Shown here in pieces: positions 15,433 to 28,680 of a stretch of DNA of 35,157 bases (its first letter is position 1; every line of letters begins with the position of its first letter). The stretch comes from Actinomyces oris (GTDB lineage Bacteria; Actinomycetota; Actinomycetes; Actinomycetales; Actinomycetaceae), in NCBI RefSeq assembly GCF_001937445.1, contig NZ_MSKS01000022.1:1-35157 (forward strand). The letters are read 5' to 3'. Both the position numbers and the translations under genes were made by a program. Under the pieces are notes generated by a model. It ran no database searches and was not told the DNA's origin. It was given only the letters and a program-made list of their open reading frames with translations.

Positions 15433-16371
15433 TCAGGAGGCCGCGACGGCGTCGGCTGGCTCCTCGGCGTCGGACTCGTCAGCGCTCGCGGCGGCCGGGG
15501 TGGCCGGGGTGGCCGGGGCGGCGACTGCGCGTGCGGGCGAGGGCCATCGGCCCGTGATCTGGAGGGTGAGGAGGACCAGAGTCGGGACGATGTAGACCCA
15601 CCAGCCCACGACCTGCAGGACAGTGGGCTGGAGGTTGAGCTGGAACATGGCCTGGAGCAGCACGTAGAGCCAGTGGAAGGGCGAGGCGCCGTCGGGCAGG
15701 TAGAGGGACAGGTCCCAGGCGTGGCTCATGATGCCCGGCAGGAGGCCGGCCTCCTGGAGGTCCCCGAAGCCGTAGGCGACGATGCCGGCGGCGACGACAA
15801 CGAGGAAGTAGCCGGTCACGGCGAAGAAGACGCGCAGGTTGATGCGCACCGCGCCCTGGTAGATGAGGACGCCCAGCACAATGGCGATGGCCAGTCCCGC
15901 GATGACGCCCACTGTCGCCTGCACGGTGGAGGTCTCGATGCTGGAGCGCACGGTGGCCCAGACGAACAGGGCGGTCTCCACTCCCTCGCGCCCGACGGCG
16001 ACGACGGCGATCCAGACGACGCCCCAGCCGGAGCTGCCCGCGGAGAGAGACTTGGACAGTGATCCCTCCAGCTCGCCCTTGAGCTCCCGGGCGTTCTTCC
16101 CCATCCAGAAGATCATCCAGGTCACCATGCCGACGGCGACGAAGGACAGGGTGCCGCCGAGGATCTCCTGAGCCTGGAAGGTGAGGGTCTTGGGGCCCCA
16201 GATCATGATGGCGCCGGCGACCAGCGGGATCAGCGCCGCCAGCCCGACCCCCAGCCACAGCTTGGGCAGGGCGTCGCGGCGGTCGGCCTTGACGAGGTAG
16301 GCGACGATGATGCTGACAACAAGCGCCGCCTCCAGGCCTTCCCTCAGGGCGATGAGCAGGTTGGCGAACAC
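15433..16371 (-). CDS. efeU: Ferrous/ferric iron permease EfeU (FTR1 family)
   Basis: A 312-aa FTR1-family permease with about seven membrane segments. Both iron-binding REGxE motifs are present: REGLE at 10-14 in helix 1 and REGVE at 128-132 in helix 4. It moves iron across the cytoplasmic membrane, fed by EfeO and EfeB. The C-terminus (about 280-312) is a polar tail with PAT repeats, encoded by a short GC-rich tandem repeat near 15495-15520. It is the first gene of efeUOB, and a DtxR/IdeR-like box lies about 40 bp upstream, so expression should rise under iron starvation. Confidence 0.95.
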   Translation of the reverse strand: MFANLLIALREGLEAALVVSIIVAYLVKADRRDALPKLWLGVGLAALIPLVAGAIMIWGPKTLTFQAQEILGGTLSFVAVGMVTWMIFWMGKNARELKGELEGSLSKSLSAGSSGWGVVWIAVVAVGREGVETALFVWATVRSSIETSTVQATVGVIAGLAIAIVLGVLIYQGAVRINLRVFFAVTGYFLVVVAAGIVAYGFGDLQEAGLLPGIMSHAWDLSLYLPDGASPFHWLYVLLQAMFQLNLQPTVLQVVGWWVYIVPTLVLLTLQITGRWPSPARAVAAPATPATPAAASADESDAEEPADAVAAS

Positions 16372-16411
16372 TCGACCTCCAAGTCACGAATCAGTCTCAG
16401 GTCACGATGGT

Positions 16412-16430
16412 CGAGGCAAGCCTAGCCTTA
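16412..16430 (-). promoter_or_regulatory. DtxR/IdeR-like iron box upstream of efeU
   Basis: The minus strand reads TAAGGCTAGGCTTGCCTCG, matching about 13 of 19 positions of the DtxR/IdeR consensus TTAGGTTAGGCTAACCTAA, including the central TAGGCT. Its place just upstream of efeU fits Fe(II)-dependent repression of the operon. Confidence 0.6.
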
Positions 16431-16687
16431 GATGTTCTCGCTACCAAAGCGTCACGTATATCGCGTTCGTGTGGGATGAAGCCCAGTTTCGCCGGTCACA
16501 CCGGCCCGCACCGTCCCGGGGCGCTTGCCCGGTCGGGGACGCCTGGCGACGAGTACTGCACGAGGGCCGGGGGCTACTGGAGGAGGGTCGGGTGTACTCC
16601 GCGAGGTGCGGGCGTTCGTGCAGTATGCACAACCCCTGGCCAGTGCCTCCCGAGCCTCGTGGAGTAGGCCGGCTCGAAGAGGCTCAG
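16431..16687. other. Intergenic region with a long-range inverted repeat, no gene seen
   Basis: No open frame here resembles a protein. The arms TACTGCACGA (16554-16563) and TCGTGCAGTA (16616-16625) are perfectly complementary and 52 bp apart, enclosing a GC-rich segment. This may be another decayed mobile or structured element. Confidence 0.45.
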
Positions 16688-16793
16688 GCCGGTACCGGAC
16701 CAACGACGCCGCGGCGCTCTTGGATGGCGCCGAAGGGGACGGCGGAGGCGGGTCAGGTCGTTCAGGTGGCGCAAGAGCCCGTCGTGGCCCAGC
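16688..16793 (-). pseudogene. Degenerate relic of the M20 amidohydrolase 5' end (copy 3)
   Basis: The segment aligns with the start region of the amidohydrolase gene: shared blocks include GACGCCGCGGCGCTC, TGGATGGCGCCG, CGGGTCAGGTC and TGGCCCAGC in the same order. About 22 bp are missing in the middle, three bases are inserted and the start codon is destroyed (CGCAAG in place of CGCATG). It is followed by palindromic copy C, just as the intact gene is followed by copy A. Confidence 0.75.
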
Positions 16794-16806
16794 TACCACC
16801 CGCGCT

Positions 16807-16872
16807 GCGGGAGCCGTCGACCCCCATTGCGGGAGCCGTCGACCCCCATTGCGGGAGCCGCCGACCCCATCG
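16807..16872. repeat. Three tandem 22-bp units leading into palindromic copy C
   Basis: GCGGGAGCCGTCGACCCCC plus ATT occurs twice without change, then a third, slightly different unit forms the beginning of the 165-bp element. The unit equals the left end of the dispersed element, so its edge has been amplified here, presumably by slippage or partial duplication. Confidence 0.85.
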
Positions 16873-17017
16873 AGGACTTACTTTCGCCACCAGGACTGCG
16901 TTCTCCCCCATATGACTGCGGGGAGACCCCAGTAGCCTGGAGGAAAACGCAGTCCTCGATCGGAAAGTAAGTCCCGGGCGCGAACCGCAGCCACCGCTCC
17001 GGCCCGCCCGAGCCGCC
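16853..17017. repeat. Dispersed palindromic repeat element, copy C
   Basis: Same length (165 bp) and nested inverted repeats as copies A and B but more diverged. Here GGACTTACTTTC pairs perfectly with GAAAGTAAGTCC, and the inner TCTCCCC/GGGGAGA stem is also perfect. Preserved pairing despite base changes suggests the fold matters or that this is nearer the founder sequence. Confidence 0.86.
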
Positions 17018-17113
17018 TACGGGCCTGCTTACTGCACGCGGGCGGGGGCGAGGAGCGCCGTCCATGTCGCCTCAGCCCCGCCCCCACCCGTGAGTCAAGC
17101 CGCTCGCGCAGCC

Positions 17114-21941
<4,828 letters not shown>

Positions 21942-22011
21942 TAGATGGAAACCTGCTCCGCTAGGCATATCAACGACAATTCCTAGGTTCATCACTCCCT
22001 GAGGAGGATCC

Positions 22012-22031
22012 TTGTGATAACGTCACCACAA
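22012..22031. promoter_or_regulatory. LacI-type operator, regulator-proximal
   Basis: A 20-bp near-palindrome, TTGTG...CACAA around a central ACGT, matching its own reverse complement at 16 of 20 positions. It is 45 bp upstream of the LacI start and a natural target for that protein. The 90-bp centre spacing from the first site would allow looping. Confidence 0.65.
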
Positions 22032-22075
22032 CGTCAGGATGTGGAGGCCCCTGACGCTCCTGATAGCCTCTCGCC

Positions 22076-23101
22076 ATGCCAGGGCAGAGCCGGGGCGCGC
22101 AGGGAGCGCCGTCGATGAGCGACGTGGCCCGCCTGGCAGGAGTCTCCGCTCAGACGGTGTCCCGCGTGGCGGCGGGCTCGGAGCACGTCCGGCCCGACAC
22201 CCGCGAACGGGTCCTGCGTGCGATGAACCAGCTCGGCTACTCCCCCAACCGCGCCGCCCAGGCCCTGCGCCGCGGCTCCTTCAAGACGATCGGCGTGCTG
22301 ACCCAGCAGATCCAGCGCACCGGGGAGGCCCTGACCACCGCGGGCGTGCTGGAGGCCGCCACCGCCGTCGACTACGCCGTCAACCTCGTCCAGGTGGAGC
22401 ACCCCGCCTCCGAGGAGCTGCGTGAGGCCGTCTACAGGCTCTCCCACCAGGCCATCGACGGGCTCGTCGTCGTGCAGGCCGGGCGGGCGGGGCGTGAGCA
22501 GCTGGCCCTGCCGCCCTCGATGCCGGTGGCGGTCTCGGACTCCACGCTCGTGGACTACTACCCCTCGGCCAGCGCCGACCAGGTCGGCGGGGTGCGCAAC
22601 GCCGTCACGCACCTTCTGGAGCTGGGGCACCGCACCGTCCACCACGTGTACGGACCCGAGGACTCCCAGTCAGCCCTCATCCGCAAGGCCACCTGGGCCA
22701 GGACCCTGCGGGAGGCCGGCAGGAACGTCCCTGAGGCGGTGGCCGGCGGCTGGGAGGCCGCGGCGGGCTATGAGGCCGGCCTGCGCCTGGCCGCGGACCC
22801 GGAGGTGACGGCCGTCTTCTGCGCCAATGACGAGCTGGCCCTGGGACTCATCCGAGCCATGCACGAGCAGGGCAGGCAGGTTCCCGCCGACGTCTCGGTG
22901 GTCGGCTTCGACGGCCTGGCCGTGGGCGAGTACACCTTCCCGCCGCTGACCACCGTGCGTCAGGACTTCAAGCGGCACGGCCGCGAGATGGTGAGCCTGG
23001 TGTTGGAGCAGGCGGGCTCCGGGATCCGGGACGGCGGCCGCAGCGTCATCATCCCCACCGAGCTCCTCGTGCGCGGCTCGACCGCCCCGCCGGCCGCCTG
23101 A
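22076..23101 (+). CDS. LacI-family repressor of the lac genes
   Basis: A 341-aa LacI/GalR regulator. The helix-turn-helix is MSDVARLAGVSAQTVSRVAAGSEHVRPDTRERVLRAM in sequence blocks from residue 14, with the hinge helix NRAAQALRRG. The sugar-binding core follows (TIGVLTQQIQRTGE; FCANDELALGLIRAM; DVSVVGFDGLAVGEYTFPPLTTVRQD). It should bind the two near-palindromes in the 209-bp region shared with lacZ and be released by a galactoside. The starting ATG gives the usual short leader before the DNA-binding domain. Copy D of the palindromic repeat follows its stop by about 35 bp. Confidence 0.92.
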   Translation: MPGQSRGAQGAPSMSDVARLAGVSAQTVSRVAAGSEHVRPDTRERVLRAMNQLGYSPNRAAQALRRGSFKTIGVLTQQIQRTGEALTTAGVLEAATAVDYAVNLVQVEHPASEELREAVYRLSHQAIDGLVVVQAGRAGREQLALPPSMPVAVSDSTLVDYYPSASADQVGGVRNAVTHLLELGHRTVHHVYGPEDSQSALIRKATWARTLREAGRNVPEAVAGGWEAAAGYEAGLRLAADPEVTAVFCANDELALGLIRAMHEQGRQVPADVSVVGFDGLAVGEYTFPPLTTVRQDFKRHGREMVSLVLEQAGSGIRDGGRSVIIPTELLVRGSTAPPAA

Positions 23102-23136
23102 GCGCGGCGCGACGCCGGCCCGGCCAGCCTCGCTGC

Positions 23137-23292
23137 GGGAGCCGCCGACCCCATCGAGGACTTACTTTCGGTACCAGGACTGCGCTCTCCCCCAGATGAC
23201 TGCGGGGAGAGCCCAGTAGCCTGGAGGACAACGCAGTCCTCGATCGGAAAGTACGTCCTCGGCGCGAACCGCAGCACCGACTCCAGCCCGGC
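23137..23292. repeat. Dispersed palindromic repeat element, copy D
   Basis: Fourth copy, between the convergent ends of the LacI gene and the next gene. The outer arms CGAGGACTTACTTTC and GAAAGTACGTCCTCG pair with one mismatch and the inner stem CTCTCCCC/GGGGAGAG is perfect, making it the most regular palindrome of the four. The tail is the most diverged, so its right end is approximate. Confidence 0.83.
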
Positions 23293-23310
23293 CTGCGACC
23301 CGCCCTCGGC

Positions 23311-24168
23311 TCAGCCGGCCTGCGGCAGGAGGATGGAGGCCCCCAGGGCGAAGGGGTAGCCGGGTTTGAGGATGCACTGGACGACTGGCTGCGCCATCTC
23401 CAGGACGCTGTCGGCGTCGAGGCCCTCCTCGCCGTTGGGGCCGGCCTCGGCCACGAGGTCGGAGTAGGGGATGGTGAGGTCGAGCAGGGCCATGCCGTCC
23501 CGGTGGGTGGCGGAGTCCCAGGCGCCGCCCTCCATCTCCTGCAAAGTCCCCAGGTGGAAGCTCATGACGCCGTGGTCGTCGACCTGTGCGGGCACGGACA
23601 GGATGTGGTGCGGCTCGGGGTCGCGCGGCGCACGCAGGGTGAACAGGATGATGCCGCCGTCGCGGGCGGCGCGCAGCATGACGCGGCCGATATGGATGCC
23701 GAAGCCGACGATGTCGAAGACCCCCTCCATGGCCTCCGCGTAGCCCAGCGGCGCCTCCAGGGGGATGGGGGCGCCATCACCGGGGTCGTTGATGGCGCGG
23801 CGGCCCGACGGCGTGGCCGCCTTGAGCAGCAGGAGGCGGCCGGAGTCGGTGAGGACGCCGGTCTCGACGCGCTCCTGCCACCCGGCCGGGGCCTGAGCGG
23901 GGCCGGGCTCGGACTCCACCAGCCCCATGCCCAGGACGGTGGACAGGTCGGTGTCGTCAGCGGGCCGGTGCCAGGTGATGGTCGCGTCGTCGTGCCAGAT
24001 GGGCAGGACCCCGTTGAAGGGGATGCCGAAGCGCACGTGCTCGCGGTCGCCGTCGACGGGACGGGACTCATCGACATGACTGACGTGGCTGGTGCGCAGG
24101 CCGGACAGACTCGCCGGCTCCGCGCCGCCGGCGCCATTGTCCTGCGGCCCTGCCAGGTACTCGCTCAT
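23311..24168 (-). CDS. Conserved hypothetical protein, soluble, paired with LssY_C protein
   Basis: A 285-aa protein I do not recognise. No signal peptide or membrane segment is evident; composition is mixed with many acidic residues. Visible blocks are VRFGIPFNGVLPIWHDDATITWHRP, a central GVLTDSGRLLLLKAATPSGRRAIND, and VQCILKPGYPFALGASILLPQ at the end. Its ATG overlaps the stop of the upstream LssY_C gene (ATGA), so the two are co-translated and likely act together. The N-terminal 35 residues look disordered. Confidence 0.7.
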   Translation of the reverse strand: MSEYLAGPQDNGAGGAEPASLSGLRTSHVSHVDESRPVDGDREHVRFGIPFNGVLPIWHDDATITWHRPADDTDLSTVLGMGLVESEPGPAQAPAGWQERVETGVLTDSGRLLLLKAATPSGRRAINDPGDGAPIPLEAPLGYAEAMEGVFDIVGFGIHIGRVMLRAARDGGIILFTLRAPRDPEPHHILSVPAQVDDHGVMSFHLGTLQEMEGGAWDSATHRDGMALLDLTIPYSDLVAEAGPNGEEGLDADSVLEMAQPVVQCILKPGYPFALGASILLPQAG

Positions 24169-25580
24169 GAACCCAGCCTAACTGCCACCCGCTCACCCCG
24201 TGCGCTCGCGCGGCCGGCAAGACGCTCCTCCTTGCGGGCGCGCTCCCACTGGTGGACCTGCCGGGCCGAGAGCGCCAACAGAGCCAGGACCTGGAGCGCG
24301 CTGGTGACGACCAGGCCGACAGTCGCCTGCCGGACCCCAAGGCTGGAGACCTGACCCATGTCAGTGACAATGCCCAGGACGAGGGTCGCCATGAGGGCGA
24401 TGCGGCCGCGCGGGTGCCCGTGCCAGGCCGCCACTCCCAGGGTGGCAGTCAGGATCGTCAGTCCGGCGGACACCGTGGCGATGAGGGCGACGACGGCGGT
24501 GACCACCCCCGGGTTCTCCTCGGGGAGCGGGGCGGTCTCCAGCACCTGGGTGATGTCGATGCGGGCGATGCGCAGAATCTCGACCGCCACCATGAGCCCG
24601 ATGAGCACCAGGGCGATGACGAGCTGGCTGGGGCGGCGCCGTCGAGCTTGGAGGTCGGCCAGGCGGGCCTGCTGCAGGGAGAGGCCGGCGTCGGACCCGG
24701 GGACGACCTCGTTGAGGTCGAGCACGTGGAGGGCGCCGTCGGTGACCACCCGGTCCCCTCCCCCGTTCTTGTCGTGGTAGGAGGTGAAGAAGTCCGGCCA
24801 GATCTGGAGCTCGGCGGTCTCGTTGGCCCAGCGGACGTCGTCGACGACGTAGTTGCGCTCAATGTCGATGTCGGCGTCGATCTTGTGGGTGACCTGTAGG
24901 GTGAGGACGCTCAGGCCGACGGCGCGGTCGTAGGTGGCGGCAGCCAGCCAGTCCACGTGCCCGCCGCCGGGCAGCGACCAGCCGGGCGGGCAGTACCAGA
25001 AGCGGACGTGGTGGCGCTGGGCGGGGTTGCCCTCGACCTCCTTCTGGTAGGCGAAGCTCTGCTTGCGTCCGAAGAGCATGAGGTTGGAGACGGGGGCGGC
25101 CGGGTAGGAGCGGCGCAGCAGCGAGGAGACGATGATGCGCCAGGAGGAACGCAGGGTGATGGGGTCGGCGCGCACCCAGCCGGCCGCGATCATCGCCTCG
25201 TGAATATCCTCCTCGTCGCCCTTGACGGCGAGGTTGACGGGGTCGCCCAGGAGCCCGTCGGGGGTGCGGGTGCGGCCGATGAAGTAGTCGGGGACGTAGA
25301 GCCAGGTGAGGACCTGGTGGAGGCGCGGCAGGGCGAGGTAGGCCAGGACCGCCCAGAACAGCAGGGAGTTGACCACGAGCACCGCATTGAGGTGCCAGCC
25401 TGAGCCGATGAGCAACCAGGCCAGCCACAGCGTGGCGACGGCGGCGATGGCGAAGAAGACGGCGTCGAGGACGTCGTCGACGCTCCAGGAGCGGGCGTCG
25501 ACCTCCGACATCTTGGACGGGCCGTCCCGGTAGACGGGCGGCGCCGTCGGACGGGGGCGAGTCACCTCGGATGACGTCAT
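24165..25580 (-). CDS. Membrane protein with LssY C-terminal-like domain
   Basis: A 471-aa membrane protein. Two hydrophobic helices near residues 34-85 precede a soluble domain with GDPVNLAVKGDEEDIHEAMI, AGWVRADPITLRSSWRII, PVSNLMLFGRKQSFAYQKEV and QRHHVRFWYCPPGW, which follow the pattern of the LssY_C family; four further hydrophobic helices lie at the C-terminus (from PSQLVIALVLIGLMVAVEIL to ATVGLVVTSALQVLALLALS). The biochemical role of LssY_C domains is not established. The original LssY proteins join this domain to a PAP2 phosphatase, which is absent here. Translation is coupled to the downstream hypothetical gene. Confidence 0.78.
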   Translation of the reverse strand: MTSSEVTRPRPTAPPVYRDGPSKMSEVDARSWSVDDVLDAVFFAIAAVATLWLAWLLIGSGWHLNAVLVVNSLLFWAVLAYLALPRLHQVLTWLYVPDYFIGRTRTPDGLLGDPVNLAVKGDEEDIHEAMIAAGWVRADPITLRSSWRIIVSSLLRRSYPAAPVSNLMLFGRKQSFAYQKEVEGNPAQRHHVRFWYCPPGWSLPGGGHVDWLAAATYDRAVGLSVLTLQVTHKIDADIDIERNYVVDDVRWANETAELQIWPDFFTSYHDKNGGGDRVVTDGALHVLDLNEVVPGSDAGLSLQQARLADLQARRRRPSQLVIALVLIGLMVAVEILRIARIDITQVLETAPLPEENPGVVTAVVALIATVSAGLTILTATLGVAAWHGHPRGRIALMATLVLGIVTDMGQVSSLGVRQATVGLVVTSALQVLALLALSARQVHQWERARKEERLAGRASARGERVAVRLGS

Positions 25581-25658
25581 GACAGCACGTTACCGAAGTC
25601 GAGGCACGCCGGGAGCCGACTGCGCGTCGTGAACCGCCGCCGGTGACGGACGGTCCAC

Positions 25659-25683
25659 GACGACGCAGAACGACGGCGTCGTC
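25659..25683 (-). terminator. Possible terminator between lipoprotein gene and LssY_C gene
   Basis: GACGACGC and GCGTCGTC form a perfect 8-bp stem about 27-50 bp beyond the stop of the lipoprotein gene on the minus strand. No T-tract follows, so the call is tentative. Confidence 0.35.
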
Positions 25684-25709
25684 CTTGAGTGGCCGGGCGT
25701 GCGGAAGAG

Positions 25710-26477
25710 CTACTTGATGACGATGTCGTGCCGGTCGGAGTAGGCCTCGTAGGTCTTCCCGCTGCCGTCGAAGGTCGTTGCCGGACGGTTATAGACGAAC
25801 ACCATGTTGTCCCGCGTCAGGTAGTCGTTCTTGCCCCGCACCGGCTGGGCCACGAAGGGGACCCATCCGTCAACGCTCTTGGATCCCGTGGATGCCGTGC
25901 CTGCACCCACCGGCTCGAGGCCGGCGTCCTTGAGGTCCTGCTCGACCAGGGAGGCACTCACGTCAGCGCTGAGGTAGTCCTTCTCCTTGGACTGGATCTT
26001 CTGGAAGGCGGTGACCTTGCCGCTGTAAGTGACCTCACCGCTGAACTCCATCGTGCAGTGAAGCAGGAAGATCCTGTCCTGGCTGCCCTTCTCCGTCGCC
26101 TTGAAGGTGGGGGCCGAGTAGTCGTAGACGATTTTGTCGCAGGTCTGGGTCAGCCCGATCGCCTGGTCCTTGATGACAATGGGATCAATGCTCTCCACCT
26201 TCTCACCGGTGGGCAGCGTCTCACCGCCCTGAGGCGAGGAGGCCTTCGCACTGCTCGAGCTCGACGTCGAGCCGGTAGGGGCAGACGATTCCTTGCTCGA
26301 GGCTGACTCTGACGCGTCGGAGTCAGCCTTGGGGGACTTGTCATCGCTTGCCTGCGAAGCCGTTGTCCTGCTTGATTTATCCGAGTCCGTCCTAGCTCCC
26401 TGGTCGCCGCAGGCAGACAGGCCAAGAGACAGGGCCAGGACGGCCACCGCTGCGACAGTCTTGATCGTGGAACGCAT
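25710..26477 (-). CDS. Secreted lipoprotein, unknown family, paralogue 1
   Basis: A 255-aa predicted lipoprotein. MRSTIKTVAAVAVLALSLGL is followed by the lipobox LSAC and then a Ser/Asp/Lys-rich disordered linker of about 70 residues. The folded part has IGLTQTCDKIVYDYSAP, FLLHCTMEFSGEV and a C-terminal YEAYSDRHDIVIK. The start at 26477 is preceded by GAAAGG, a good ribosome site; an upstream in-frame ATG at 26507 is weaker. It is a clear paralogue of the next gene upstream, so the pair arose by tandem duplication. Function unknown; the two conserved cysteines (TCDK, HCT) probably form a disulphide. Confidence 0.8.
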   Translation of the reverse strand: MRSTIKTVAAVAVLALSLGLSACGDQGARTDSDKSSRTTASQASDDKSPKADSDASESASSKESSAPTGSTSSSSSAKASSPQGGETLPTGEKVESIDPIVIKDQAIGLTQTCDKIVYDYSAPTFKATEKGSQDRIFLLHCTMEFSGEVTYSGKVTAFQKIQSKEKDYLSADVSASLVEQDLKDAGLEPVGAGTASTGSKSVDGWVPFVAQPVRGKNDYLTRDNMVFVYNRPATTFDGSGKTYEAYSDRHDIVIK

Positions 26478-26609
26478 GGAAGCACCTTTCTGGGTCACTA
26501 CAGACAACCTGACGCTGCGCCGTCCGCCAGAGACGTTCCGGGGGAATGCCTCGTGGCCCTGCCCGCATCGCGACGAAGACGAAGGGGCGAGGCCCCGCCA
26601 ACGAGGAAC

Positions 26610-26647
26610 AAGGGGCTACAGTGCCACGAATGGCACCATAGCCCCTT
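26610..26647. terminator. Strong hairpin between the paired lipoprotein genes
   Basis: AAGGGGCTA and TAGCCCCTT (9 bp) and then GTGCCA and TGGCAC (6 bp) form a two-part stem with a CGAA loop and a symmetrical CA/CA internal bulge. It lies about 80 bp after the stop of the upstream lipoprotein gene on the minus strand and is probably its terminator, though the T-tract is poor (TTGTTCCT). Confidence 0.55.
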
Positions 26648-26727
26648 ATCTTGAACTCCGTCAGAGAAATGAGACGACAACAGTCCTCAGAAGGCCCGAC
26701 GGCACTGGAAAGAGAATCGGATCCGTC

Positions 26728-27438
26728 CTACTTGAGCACGAGGTCCTGGGTGTCGGAGTAGGCCGAGTACTGCTTGCCGGACTGGGTGCCCTTTCCGGCT
26801 GCGCGGTCGTAGGCGATGCTGGTGGTGCCCTCGGAGAAGGGCTTCAGCTTGGTCGAGTCTGACACGGCGACGTAGGCGAACCAACCCTCAACGTGAGTGG
26901 AGCCGGCGTCCTCGGTGTCAATCACGTCAAGACCGTCGTCCTTCAGGTCGTCGGCCACGTTTGCTCCGTACTGAACCGTCTTGGGCTTGGATGATGTTTT
27001 GTCCCGGAGCGAGGTGGAGTCTGAGAGCGTGCTACTGTAGGCGATGTCTCCGTTGAAATCGAGCGTGCAGTGAAGCAGGTAGACGGTGTCTGTCTTACCT
27101 TTCTGCTTGAGCTTCGGTGCGGCGTAGTCCTCGACCACCTTGTCACAGGTCTGGGTGAGACCGATCTCCTCGTCCTTGAAGGTCACCGGCTTGATGTTCT
27201 GAATGGTGGAGCCGGACTTAGTGGTCTCACCACTCTTGCTCTTGGAGCCCTTGGAGTCCTTGGCATCCTTGGAGTCCTCGGAGGGGGATGCATCCGAGTC
27301 GTCCGAGTCCGCCTTGGCTGAGGCCGACGAGGAGGCGCCGGCCGAGGGCTGAGAGACCTCCTGCTCATCGCAGGCGGACAGTCCGACAGCCATGGCAAGG
27401 GCGGCGGCAACGGAGAGGACTTTGACAGAGGAGCGCAT
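26728..27438 (-). CDS. Secreted lipoprotein, unknown family, paralogue 2
   Basis: A 236-aa predicted lipoprotein, paralogous to the downstream gene. The signal MRSSVKVLSVAAALAMAVGL ends in LSAC. A low-complexity linker (SDDSDASPSEDSKDAKDSKG) is followed by the shared domain: IGLTQTCDKVVEDYAAP, YLLHCTLDFNGDIAYSS and the C-terminal YSAYSDTQDLVLK. The start at 27438 has GAAAGGAAT upstream. Both linkers and ends match in order, but the linker sequences differ, as expected of disordered spacers. Function unknown; probably surface-exposed and held off the membrane by the linker. Confidence 0.8.
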   Translation of the reverse strand: MRSSVKVLSVAAALAMAVGLSACDEQEVSQPSAGASSSASAKADSDDSDASPSEDSKDAKDSKGSKSKSGETTKSGSTIQNIKPVTFKDEEIGLTQTCDKVVEDYAAPKLKQKGKTDTVYLLHCTLDFNGDIAYSSTLSDSTSLRDKTSSKPKTVQYGANVADDLKDDGLDVIDTEDAGSTHVEGWFAYVAVSDSTKLKPFSEGTTSIAYDRAAGKGTQSGKQYSAYSDTQDLVLK

Positions 27439-27549
27439 GGGGATTCCTTTCTGGCACGTTGGGAATGGCGAAAGTGTGCGCCATGCGCGAGCCCTCTGCC
27501 ATGGGGAGGCTACCCGGGGGAGCACTCCCCGTCTCCGTCTACCTGCCCC

Positions 27550-28560
<1,011 letters not shown>

Positions 28561-28680
28561 CTACCGATGAGACCGCCGGCCGGCAGTAATGCCCGCCCGA
28601 AGAGGGCTGTGGTGCCCGCCGCGCTCCCTTTGGTCCGGTCCCCCGTCGTCCTGGCGTCCGGTTCGACGCCGTCGCCACCG

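Noticed and set aside
15495-15522. Short GC-rich tandem repeat as a separate element
   Set aside because: It lies in frame inside efeU and simply encodes the PAT-rich C-terminal tail.
16441-16935. Overlapping small open frames between efeU and the sugar permease gene
   Set aside because: They translate repeats and gene relics in various frames and lack ribosome sites or family similarity.
25710-26507. Start of the lipoprotein gene at 26507
   Set aside because: The start at 26477 has a good ribosome site and gives a normal lipoprotein signal identical in form to its paralogue.
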